Position numbers and translations under genes: made by a program
Notes under the pieces: generated by a model
What the model saw: the letters and a program-made list of their open reading frames with translations, nothing else
Databases searched by the model: none
Told to the model about the DNA's origin: nothing
Shown: in pieces, positions 6,703 through 14,445 of the stretch
Position numbering within the stretch: position 1 is the first letter of the stretch
How the letters are laid out: each line of letters begins with the position of its first letter
Source of the DNA: DATKUK01 sp035530655
GTDB lineage: Bacteria > Planctomycetota > Phycisphaerae > UBA1845 > DATKUK01
Assembly (NCBI GenBank): GCA_035530655.1
Contig: DATKUK010000012.1
Span: 1-64,000, forward strand
Direction: 5' to 3'
DNA length: 64,000 nt

Positions 6703-8355
6703 ATGGTGCGTATGGCTGGTGTGACCGAGCAACGGGCGGACACGTGGCGCGGGCTTCTGGTGGCCGTTGCGGTTATCGCGACCGCGCGGTGGGCCGATGC
6801 TGTCGAGCCGGCGACGCAGCCCTCATCCCTGCTGGCGGTCGAGCGCTATGACGTCTTTGAAGTCGTGCTGACCAGCACCGAGACGTTCGACAATCCGTTC
6901 ACCGCCGCCCGGGCATCAGCCGAGTTCACATCGCCGAGTGGCCGCAAGATCGAGGTGCCCGGCTTCTTTTATGGCGGCGACCGGTGGATGGTCCGCTTCG
7001 TGCCCGACGAATTGGGCGAGTGGTCGTACACGGCTCGGCTGGTCGGTGCTGCGACGGTCAGCACGCCCGGCCGATTCCGCTGTACGTCTGGCGACCGCCA
7101 TGGCTTCCTGCGGATCTCCAAGATCAATCCCTATCGCTTCCAGCACGACGACGGCATGCCGTTTTACCCGATCGGCGTGCAGACCGGCGGCTACTTCCGG
7201 GTGGGGCTGGACACAACGGGGCGTGGCCAAACCTGGGGGTCGGTGTCGGCAGCCGAGTGGTGCGAGACGTTCCAGGGCGCGGTCAACCTGCTGCGATGGC
7301 AGCTCGATCGCGGCGAACTCCAGCTCATCCGTCCGGACGGACCGCTGGACCGATACGACACCGAGTTGGCCGCCCGTATGGACGATCTCTTGCGGCTCCA
7401 GAAACGGTACGGCTTTTGTCATATCGTCAACCTGTTCGAGGACATGAGCCTGTGGGGCAACGCCAAGCGCATCTTCGGCCGGATTCGCGACCTCGAGCAG
7501 TACAAGTCGCTCCAGGCCGACAACCTGCCCCAGCAGGAGGCCTACCTGCATTACGTAGTCGCGCGGTTCGGATGCTTCGTCGACGTCTGGGAGCTGTTTA
7601 ACGAGGACTCGTTTGCTCCCAACGACTACCTGGCGCACTTGGCGAAAGTCGTCCGCGACGCCGACCCGTACGACCACATCATCACCACCAACTATGCTCG
7701 GCCCGACCAGGACTGGTGCGAGATCGTCACGTGGCACGAGTACATGGGCATGCCCGCCAACCAGGTCGACGCCTACGTCGCCGAGCAGATCGGCAAGTTC
7801 AAGTCCTACGGCAAGCTGGTGCAGAACACCGAGTTCGGCAATCAGGGGTGGCTGAGCAGCTACGATCCGGTCAAGTGGCGCATCGCCGTGTGGACGGCGT
7901 TTATGAACGAAAGCGGCATGCTGTTCTGGTATTCAGCCGTCAAGAGCCGTGGCGGCCGGCCCTATCGCGGCAACGCCAACGCCTACCTTGGCCCCGAAAG
8001 CCGGCAGTACTTCCGCGTGCTCAACGAGTTTACACGCGATCTGCCCGTCGACATGCGACCGGTCGAGTGCAGCTATCGCGACCACAACGAGGTTCGCGTT
8101 TACGCACTGTCCAATGGGCAAACGTCGGTGGTCTATCTCCAGCATTTCGCGAGCCACAGCCGGCCGAGCGCGCCCGACCGGCGAAACCGCATGTACGTGC
8201 ACACCGGACCCGGCTCGTTCCGAATCACTTGGATCGACCCGGCCGACGGCAAGGTGCTTCGCACCGACAAGGTCGGCACGACTCAGCAGTATTTATGGGT
8301 CAACGTGTATCCGGTAACGATCGACTTGGCCTGCCGGATCGATCGGGTGGAATAG
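6703..8355 (+). CDS. Secreted DUF5060/GH-A-type glycoside hydrolase-like protein
   Basis: The 550-aa product has an N-terminal hydrophobic export signal (GLLVAVAVIATARWADA). A DUF5060 beta-sandwich follows (residues about 40-125: ERYDVFEVVL, FTSPSGRKIEVPGFFYGG, PDELGEWSYTARLVGA). A TIM barrel follows, with WELFNEDS (Glu 301 as likely acid/base) and VQNTEFG (Glu 377 as likely nucleophile), the two-glutamate arrangement of clan GH-A. The last 90 residues form a small beta domain (collagen-binding-like in related annotations). The start is ATG 6703, ten bases after GGGAGC; TTG 6694 and ATG 6712 are alternatives. It probably acts on polysaccharide outside the cytoplasm; substrate unknown. Confidence 0.8.
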   Translation: MVRMAGVTEQRADTWRGLLVAVAVIATARWADAVEPATQPSSLLAVERYDVFEVVLTSTETFDNPFTAARASAEFTSPSGRKIEVPGFFYGGDRWMVRFVPDELGEWSYTARLVGAATVSTPGRFRCTSGDRHGFLRISKINPYRFQHDDGMPFYPIGVQTGGYFRVGLDTTGRGQTWGSVSAAEWCETFQGAVNLLRWQLDRGELQLIRPDGPLDRYDTELAARMDDLLRLQKRYGFCHIVNLFEDMSLWGNAKRIFGRIRDLEQYKSLQADNLPQQEAYLHYVVARFGCFVDVWELFNEDSFAPNDYLAHLAKVVRDADPYDHIITTNYARPDQDWCEIVTWHEYMGMPANQVDAYVAEQIGKFKSYGKLVQNTEFGNQGWLSSYDPVKWRIAVWTAFMNESGMLFWYSAVKSRGGRPYRGNANAYLGPESRQYFRVLNEFTRDLPVDMRPVECSYRDHNEVRVYALSNGQTSVVYLQHFASHSRPSAPDRRNRMYVHTGPGSFRITWIDPADGKVLRTDKVGTTQQYLWVNVYPVTIDLACRIDRVE

Positions 8356-8470
8356 ACGTCGGTCTGTCGGTCGCGCCGACTTCTCGGGCGGCCGGCCCTG
8401 TGGCCAAGGCGGGGCGCATGACGATAAATAGTCCCAACGGTGCCGACTGAGACAGCCGGGCGGTAACGAA

Positions 8471-10054
8471 ATGACTCGGCAAATCCGTAGTGGTTCAAGG
8501 TTGGCCGTGGCCGCTTGGGCGGCGGCGCTGGCGGGCGCCGGCTGTGCGGGCACGACGCCCTCGCAGACGGTCGACAGCGGTTTGCGGATGCCCGTTCCGC
8601 AAGGGCAGACATACACCGCCACCACTCGCCCGGCCAAGGCCCGCTGGCCGTCGGCGACACAGCCAGCCACCAGCCAGCCGGCCGAGCCGACGCATTTCGT
8701 GCTGGTGCCGATGAGCATCATTCGGCTCACCTTCGACCGTCAGCCGGCGATCAAGGCCGACTACCACGCCTTCAAGGCTGAGGAGGCCCGCTACGATTTC
8801 TTCTACACCTCCAGGGACGCCTTCACCCCGGGCGTGCGGCTCTCCAACGAGCTGTCTGGCGACCGCGACCCCAACGACGGCAAGAGCCGCGAGCGCAACC
8901 ACGAAGCCGAGCTGTTTATGACCAAGCAGTTCTTCGATACCAGCCGCCTCGATCTGAGCGCGGGGTATCACGCGGGCGACGAATATTGGGGCGGCGATCG
9001 GAGCAGTCATTCCTTCGTCAAGGGCTCGCTGCTGTACCCGCTGTGGACGTCCCGTCAGGCGCTTCAGCGTGCCAGCGAGGACATCGAGCGCCAGAACGAT
9101 CTGCGCGACGCTCAGCTCGAGTATCTCCAGACAGTCAGGTTCCGTATCCGCGAGTCCTTTTTCTACTACAGCGGCGCCCTGCGCCTTGGTGGCCGCGTCG
9201 ATGTGAACGAGCAGTGGTTAGACGACCTGCGCTCCCTGGCGCGCCGGGTGCAGGCCAATCAGGGTCCCTCTAGCACTGAGGACCTCCAGCGGATCGAGGC
9301 CGAGATCGAGACCGTCGACGCGGAATACCGCGACTTCGTAGGACGTCGCCAGGTTGAGGTCGAAGCCCTCAAGGGTGCGATCGGACTGCCCTTCGAGGCG
9401 TCGATCGACATTCTGGACAAGCCGTTCAACCCGTTCGCCGGTCGGCCTTACGACCAGGTGCTGGCCGAAAGCATCGCCAGCGATCCGGAGGTGGCCATTC
9501 TCAACAACGCCGTCCGCAGCGCCGAAGCACAGCTCGATCTCGCTCGCCGCGGGAAATGGGACGCGTCGCTGGAGTTGGCGGGCGAGTCGAGTCTGGAGGG
9601 CACCCAGGACGACCAGGGCGAGTCAAGCTGGAACGTCAGTGCCACGGCGCTGCTGTCGGCCGTCGATCCGCGGATTACCGGCAGCCTGGAGCGCGAAGCG
9701 CTGGCCAACATCGAACGCAACCGCGAGGCTATTCGCGCCAGGAAGAACGAAATCCACGTCGAGGCGATCGGCCCGATGGTTCAATTGGACACACTTCGCA
9801 CCAACGTGGTGAAGCTGCCGCGGAACCTGCCGCGCTACGTTGAGGACTATCAGAAGGGCCTGGACGAGTACGGCCGCGGTGCGCTGAACATCGACGATCT
9901 GCTGGCCAGGCGACGAACGCTTGCCGAACGGCAGACCGAGATCGTGCACGCGCGGCAGGACATCGTCGTCAACGTGGCCCTGCTGTGTGCCGCCACGGGC
10001 AAGTTCTTCGAGCTGGTGGAAGAGGCGACCGCCGCGCCCGAGGCCGGCGAATGA
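8471..10054 (+). CDS. TolC-family outer-membrane efflux-like lipoprotein
   Basis: The 527-aa protein begins with a lipoprotein-type signal (AAWAAALAGAGC). Two long alpha-helical halves follow with the OEP (TolC) pattern: LQRASEDIERQNDLRDAQLEYLQTVRFRIRE (quoted in part) around residues 195-235, and AILNNAVRSAEAQLDLARRGKWDASLELAGESSLEG (quoted in part) around residues 340-375, where the A-L-x-x-N-x-x-x-x-x-A-x-x-x-L-x-x-A-R pattern is typical. It would form a trimeric outer-membrane channel for efflux or type I secretion. No RND or MFP partner genes are adjacent, so it stands alone here. The ribosome site before ATG 8471 is weak. Confidence 0.78.
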   Translation: MTRQIRSGSRLAVAAWAAALAGAGCAGTTPSQTVDSGLRMPVPQGQTYTATTRPAKARWPSATQPATSQPAEPTHFVLVPMSIIRLTFDRQPAIKADYHAFKAEEARYDFFYTSRDAFTPGVRLSNELSGDRDPNDGKSRERNHEAELFMTKQFFDTSRLDLSAGYHAGDEYWGGDRSSHSFVKGSLLYPLWTSRQALQRASEDIERQNDLRDAQLEYLQTVRFRIRESFFYYSGALRLGGRVDVNEQWLDDLRSLARRVQANQGPSSTEDLQRIEAEIETVDAEYRDFVGRRQVEVEALKGAIGLPFEASIDILDKPFNPFAGRPYDQVLAESIASDPEVAILNNAVRSAEAQLDLARRGKWDASLELAGESSLEGTQDDQGESSWNVSATALLSAVDPRITGSLEREALANIERNREAIRARKNEIHVEAIGPMVQLDTLRTNVVKLPRNLPRYVEDYQKGLDEYGRGALNIDDLLARRRTLAERQTEIVHARQDIVVNVALLCAATGKFFELVEEATAAPEAGE

Positions 10055-10075
10055 TCGGCTGCCGATCGCAGACGG

Positions 10076-10104
10076 TTGGGCAACTGCGGGCATCGTGGTA
10101 CCAT
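10076..10104 (+). promoter_or_regulatory. Candidate promoter of the ATPase/methyltransferase operon
   Basis: TTGGGC (10076-10081), 17 bp, then TACCAT (10099-10104) is a plausible vegetative promoter 36 bp upstream of the ATPase start codon. Four of six bases match the consensus in each box, so support is moderate. Confidence 0.4.
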
Positions 10105-10115
10105 GTACTTGTACA
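10104..10115. promoter_or_regulatory. Inverted repeat TGTAC-TT-GTACA at the operon promoter
   Basis: A perfect 5-bp inverted repeat with a 2-bp centre begins on the last base of the candidate -10 and covers the predicted transcription start. It is placed where a repressor would act, but no adjacent regulator gene is present. Confidence 0.35.
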
Positions 10116-10139
10116 CGATGTCCAAGAGGGTGTGTAACC

Positions 10140-12191
10140 ATGGCGCGTAAACGAGCGCAGGAACCAAGTGGTAAACGCCAATACAAGATGACCGTAGCCG
10201 GACAGCTCTTCAAGCATCTCGGGCTGCAGATGTACTCCGGCGCTGTGCCCGCCATTTCAGAACTCATTTCCAACGCCTATGACGCGATGGCGAAGAACGT
10301 GTGGATTACCATTCCCACTGGACGCGCTATACAGCAAACCGACGAAATCATCGTCAAGGACGATGGGCACGGAATGAGCTTTAAGGAATGCAACTCGCTT
10401 TACCTGTCCGTGGGGTACGATCGACGCGCCGGTGGAAGCGAATGGACCACGCCCTACAACGGACTGAAGCCCCGCAAGGTCCAGGGGCGGAAGGGCATCG
10501 GAAAGCTTGCGGGATTCGGGATTGCCCACCGGATCGACATCAGAACGGTAAAGAGGAAGCAAATCGCCCACTTTGCCTTGGATTTCACTGCACTGACCAA
10601 AAGCCCAAGCTTCGCCGACACGCAGGGGTACACGCCCGAAATGCTCGCCGACGATGGGGTAGGCACCAAGGAGAAACCAGGGTCTGTAGTGACCCTGTCG
10701 CAGTTAAAGATTAAGCGTGCCATCGACGAGGACCAGTTCAAGCGTGGCATCGCTCGGCGGCTGCTGGTACTAGACAAGACCTTTACCGTCCACGTGAACG
10801 GACAAGCCATTTCTCGACAGGAAATCCCCTTTCAATTCCGGTTCCCCCCAACTCCCGGAAAGTGGAATACGGCCGACCTCCACAACGGCGAGCAGATTCA
10901 ATGGTGGGCGGGCTTCTGCAAGGACACGATCGCCAACGAGGAACAGCGCGGATTCGTGGTCTACGTGCGCGGTAAGTTGGCACAAACGCCCTGGTTCTTC
11001 GACCTGAGCGGCGGCGTGTGGGGCCAGCATGGAATGCAGTACCTGACGGGTGAGATCAAGGCTGATTTCCTTGACGAAAGCGTTGACCTCATTGCGACCG
11101 ACCGGGGTACCGTTCGATGGGAGGACCCCATTGCGGCCCCCTTAGGGGACTGGGGTCGGAAGAGAATAAGGGAGCTGCTGGAGCAATGGGCCGACAAGCG
11201 TCGTGAGGCAAAGGCCAAGAGTCCGAAGATAGTGCAGTACCTTCAGCAGGCGGAGCATCTGCCGGAGCGGGAGCGCAAGATCTTCAAGGCGGTTGTTGAG
11301 AAAATCTGCGCCATCCCTCAGCTGGACAAGGATAGGGAAGGCAAAGACATTGCCGACGAGCTCGTGGAGTTTGCCTACAACGCCCTCACGAATCGCAGCT
11401 TCCTTGACGCCATACGACAGCTCAACGCCGCGTCCACCCAGGACGTCGTTCGGCTCTCTGAAGTCCTCTCTGAGTGGGACATCATCGAGGCCGTCAACAC
11501 GGCGCACCTCGTGAAGGGGCGCGTCGAAATAATCCGCAAATTCGCCCAGATGATAAGGGACAAGGTCCCCGAGAAGCCGGACATGCAGGACTACCTCAGG
11601 GACCATCCGTGGTTGATTGACCCAAAGTGGACCTTGCTTCATCACGAGAAATCATTGGACAACGTATTGGCGGCGCAATTCAGCCTGAAGAAGACGCGAT
11701 CGAAGGATGGACAACAACGCCTTGACTTCTTTTGCCTGGGAGATGGAAGGTATGTTGCGCACATCGTTGAAATAAAACGTCCCGGAGACAAAGTTGGTAA
11801 GGGGGAATTGGACAAGCTGAACAGGTATATTTACTTCCTGAAAAACAAACTAATTGAAGGACCACTTGATTCTGAGAAAAAGCGAACATCCATTGCTGGC
11901 TTGCTGATCTGCGAAGACATTCGGCATGAGGATCGGCTGTACGCCCATGACATGCAGAAGATGGGAACGCTCAGAGTATGGCGTTTCGAAGACCTTTTGG
12001 AAGCAACTTTGGCAATGCATCGTGATTACCTGGAAGTGGTGAAGGCCAGGGCATCCGCACGGGACCCGCGTATTCAAGCGCTGGACGAGATAGGAGCGTC
12101 CCTTGTACTGCGCCATGGACGATCAAAGAAGGGCTCGTCAAGAAAGACGGGGCTTGGCAAGAAAAAGGCCGGGAGGAAGCAACAGAAGTAA
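10140..12191 (+). CDS. GHKL (MORC/MutL/Hsp90-type) ATPase with C-terminal PD-(D/E)XK nuclease domain
   Basis: The 683-aa protein opens with a GHKL ATPase: N-box ISELISNAYDA (Glu 41, Asn 45), G1 box VKDDGHGMSF (Asp 75), and G2 box GRKGIGKLAGFG (117-128). A transducer-like S5 segment follows, with LTGEIKADFLDE and the DLIATDRGTVRWEDP block. A helical middle leads to HPWLIDPKWTLL and a C-terminal nuclease-like core, LDFFCLGDGRYVAHIVEIKR, giving D529-x14-E544-x-K546 of the PD-(D/E)XK fold, close to DUF4263/Shedu-type domains. The last 25 residues are Lys/Arg-rich. ATG 10140 follows AAGAGGG. It overlaps the methyltransferase start by one base (TAATG), so the two are co-translated. Known: prokaryotic MutL/MORC-like ATPases occur in restriction-modification operons. 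Inference: this is the ATP-dependent restriction component. Confidence 0.85.
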   Translation: MARKRAQEPSGKRQYKMTVAGQLFKHLGLQMYSGAVPAISELISNAYDAMAKNVWITIPTGRAIQQTDEIIVKDDGHGMSFKECNSLYLSVGYDRRAGGSEWTTPYNGLKPRKVQGRKGIGKLAGFGIAHRIDIRTVKRKQIAHFALDFTALTKSPSFADTQGYTPEMLADDGVGTKEKPGSVVTLSQLKIKRAIDEDQFKRGIARRLLVLDKTFTVHVNGQAISRQEIPFQFRFPPTPGKWNTADLHNGEQIQWWAGFCKDTIANEEQRGFVVYVRGKLAQTPWFFDLSGGVWGQHGMQYLTGEIKADFLDESVDLIATDRGTVRWEDPIAAPLGDWGRKRIRELLEQWADKRREAKAKSPKIVQYLQQAEHLPERERKIFKAVVEKICAIPQLDKDREGKDIADELVEFAYNALTNRSFLDAIRQLNAASTQDVVRLSEVLSEWDIIEAVNTAHLVKGRVEIIRKFAQMIRDKVPEKPDMQDYLRDHPWLIDPKWTLLHHEKSLDNVLAAQFSLKKTRSKDGQQRLDFFCLGDGRYVAHIVEIKRPGDKVGKGELDKLNRYIYFLKNKLIEGPLDSEKKRTSIAGLLICEDIRHEDRLYAHDMQKMGTLRVWRFEDLLEATLAMHRDYLEVVKARASARDPRIQALDEIGASLVLRHGRSKKGSSRKTGLGKKKAGRKQQK

Positions 12192-13783
12192 TGAAGATGA
12201 ATTATGCACGACCGCTTGCCATAGACCTATTCGCCGGATGCGGCGGCCTTACCAAGGGCCTCCGAGACGCGGGATTTCGCGTCGCAGTTGCAGTCGAGAT
12301 CGACCCCATCGCGGCGGCAACTTATCGATGGAATAACCGTCGTACCCGGTTGATCGAAAAGGACATCCGCGAGGTATCTGCTGAGGAAATTCTACGGGCT
12401 GCCAGAAGCAAGAGCGTTGCCCTCTTGGCGGGATGCGCCCCTTGTCAGGGGTTTTGTTCCCTGACGGCCAAGTACAAGAGGAAAGACCCCCGTAACGAGC
12501 TTCTGCTGGTGATGGCTAAACTCATCCAGGAGATTCGGCCCGAGGCGATCATGATGGAGAACGTTCCTGGCCTCGCTGGGCGAGGGCAATTCATCTTCGA
12601 CAAGTTCCTGAATGTCCTGCGGCGTCTCGGATATCAGTACGACTGGCGCATTGAGCAGATGGCTGACTTTGGCCTCCCGCAGTCTCGCCGACGCTTGGTC
12701 CTTCTCGCGGGGCACGGCTTCAAAGTCGCTTTCCCGAACCCCTCGCACGCCCGCTCACCAAAGTGCGGTTCCGACTTGGCGCCGTGGACCACGGTGAGAG
12801 ATGCCATCCATCACATGGGTGCGCCGGTTACCCTGAGCACGGCACTCGGTAACGGTGGACCGCAGGCGCACAACTGGCACGTGGTTCCAGATCTTCAACC
12901 GCAAACCAAGGATCGCTTAAAAGCGGCGGAACCCGGACAGACGTGGTTGAGGGTAGACGAATCAGTACGCCCGCGCTGCCACCAAAACGGTTACGATGGC
13001 TTCACCAACGTGTACGGGAGGATGGCGTGGGACCAGGCGTCACCGACCATCACGGGTGGATGCACGACCCCATGCATGGGCAGGTTTGGGCACCCGGACA
13101 AGCGTCGATATACCATTTCCGTCCGTGAAGCAGCGCTGCTTCAAGGGTTCCCGGAGAATTATCGCCTCGTCACCGACCAAATGGGTGCCGTTTGTGATCT
13201 CGTTGGCAACGCCGTTCCGCCGCGCTATGCAGAGCTGGCTGGCAAGAAGGTGCTGGAGGCACTTAACGCCCATCGCGCTCCAAAAGGGGGGTACGAGGGA
13301 ATGAGCCGGTGGCCCGGAAACGCCGAAAACGAATGCACGACCTTTGGAGGATTGTCTCGTGGGCAGTTGATGTCGAGAGTGCGCAGCAAGGGAAACAAGA
13401 CTACGGAGAAGTGTCTCGCGTCATTGCTGCGCAAGGCGAGACTGTGTGGTTGGCGAAGGCACCAAGCGCTACCTGGGCGGCCGGACTTCGCGTGGCCAAG
13501 AGCAAAAGTTGCGGTGTTTGTGGACGGGTGCTTTTGGCACGGCCACGACTGCGGCAAGAACGTAAACCCAAGGACGAACGTTGGGGCTTGGCGCAAGAAG
13601 CTTGAAGGGAACAAGGCTAGAGACCGCAAAGCGACCCGTATGTTGCGCCAACAAGGATGGAAGGTTGGTCGCATTTGGGAGTGCCAGCTCGCTAAGAACC
13701 CTGTCCGATGCGTAGCCAGAATCGGCAAGATGCTGGACCCCGGGCGGCGCACGGGTTATTCGCGGAACGGGGACCTAAGATGA
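12191..13783 (+). CDS. C5-cytosine DNA methyltransferase fused to Vsr very-short-patch-repair endonuclease
   Basis: Residues 1-360 are a complete m5C methyltransferase: motif I AIDLFAGCGGL (10-20), motif IV GCAPCQGF with catalytic Cys 85, motif VI MENVPGL (ENV 123-125), motif VIII QSRRR (164-168), a target-recognition region of roughly 180-280, motif IX SPTITGG and motif X GNAVPP (339-344). Without a stop, residues 385-515 form Vsr: SRVRSKGNKTTE, LPGRPDFAWP (Asp 432), VFVDGCFWHGHDC (His 450, His 452) and GWKVGRIWEC. The first part methylates cytosine; the second nicks T:G mismatches left by 5mC deamination. Met 371 (13301) preceded by GAGGGA could also give free Vsr. The two activities are usually separate genes; here they are one frame, unless a sequencing indel joined them. 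Confidence 0.88.
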   Translation: MKMNYARPLAIDLFAGCGGLTKGLRDAGFRVAVAVEIDPIAAATYRWNNRRTRLIEKDIREVSAEEILRAARSKSVALLAGCAPCQGFCSLTAKYKRKDPRNELLLVMAKLIQEIRPEAIMMENVPGLAGRGQFIFDKFLNVLRRLGYQYDWRIEQMADFGLPQSRRRLVLLAGHGFKVAFPNPSHARSPKCGSDLAPWTTVRDAIHHMGAPVTLSTALGNGGPQAHNWHVVPDLQPQTKDRLKAAEPGQTWLRVDESVRPRCHQNGYDGFTNVYGRMAWDQASPTITGGCTTPCMGRFGHPDKRRYTISVREAALLQGFPENYRLVTDQMGAVCDLVGNAVPPRYAELAGKKVLEALNAHRAPKGGYEGMSRWPGNAENECTTFGGLSRGQLMSRVRSKGNKTTEKCLASLLRKARLCGWRRHQALPGRPDFAWPRAKVAVFVDGCFWHGHDCGKNVNPRTNVGAWRKKLEGNKARDRKATRMLRQQGWKVGRIWECQLAKNPVRCVARIGKMLDPGRRTGYSRNGDLR

Positions 13784-13893
13784 GCAACGTTTTTTGAGCT
13801 GGCCAGCATTTCTGAGCCAAGTCGAGGACGACCAGTTGACGAAAACCCCTCGCTGTCCTGCCTAGACTCACCACGATCGGAGGGCAACGCAAC

Positions 13894-14424
13894 ATGGCCG
13901 AACCCATCATGATCAACCGGGCGCCGGTGCTGACGCTGTGGGCGGCGGTGGTGGCTGAGCGATTGGGGTATGATCGCCAGGCATCGCTGACGCTCGGCAA
14001 AGCCCTGGCCGGACTCAACGCGCAGGCCAAGGGGCGCAGCCTCGGTATCTACTCCGAGAAGAAGACCGCCCACGGCAAACCGCCCAAGAAGGTGGGACTG
14101 GGCGAGGACTTCTGGGTCGACCTGTGCGGTCGCGGCGTGCCGGCCAAGAACACCGACGACGGTGTCCGAGCGGTGGTCAAGGACAAGCCCATCGATCCCG
14201 ACAGCGTCGAGCGTTACCTCATCCAGAAGTTCGGCGACGACCTCGAAGCCGCCCGCAAGGCCCTGCGACAACTTGCCCGCGCCCTCAAGCCGAGCGAGCT
14301 TACCGACAGGGCGTTCGCGCTATACGAGCAGTTCCGCCCGCAAATCCCCAAGGGCAAGCGCGGCTGGGGCGTCAAAGGCGAGTTCGACCTGAAGCTGATT
14401 CGCTCGCTGGCCTCGCAAGGCTGA
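13894..14424 (+). CDS. Conserved-looking hypothetical protein
   Basis: The 176-aa protein has no signal peptide or membrane segment. Its N-terminal half (PVLTLWAAVVAERLGYDRQA and then LTLGKALAGLNAQAKGR) is helical; the middle is Lys/Gly-rich, and the C-terminal half (LARALKPSELTDRAFALYEQ) is helical and ends in a basic GKRGWGVKGEFDLKLI segment. I do not recognise a named family. A GATCGGAGGG site lies about 10 bases upstream of the ATG. It starts 110 bp after the Vsr stop on the same strand, but there is no coupling, so a link with the restriction-modification genes is possible but unsupported. Confidence 0.7.
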   Translation: MAEPIMINRAPVLTLWAAVVAERLGYDRQASLTLGKALAGLNAQAKGRSLGIYSEKKTAHGKPPKKVGLGEDFWVDLCGRGVPAKNTDDGVRAVVKDKPIDPDSVERYLIQKFGDDLEAARKALRQLARALKPSELTDRAFALYEQFRPQIPKGKRGWGVKGEFDLKLIRSLASQG

Positions 14425-14445
14425 CGGCCGAACTTCGGTGTCGGC

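Noticed and set aside
10055..13893. Direct repeats or attachment sites bounding the restriction-modification operon
   Set aside because: The flanks do not show matching ends that I can see, although the locus looks somewhat less GC-rich than its neighbours; horizontal transfer remains only a suspicion.
13894..14424. Third component of the restriction-modification system
   Set aside because: Same strand but separated by 110 bp, with its own ribosome site and no defence-related motif.
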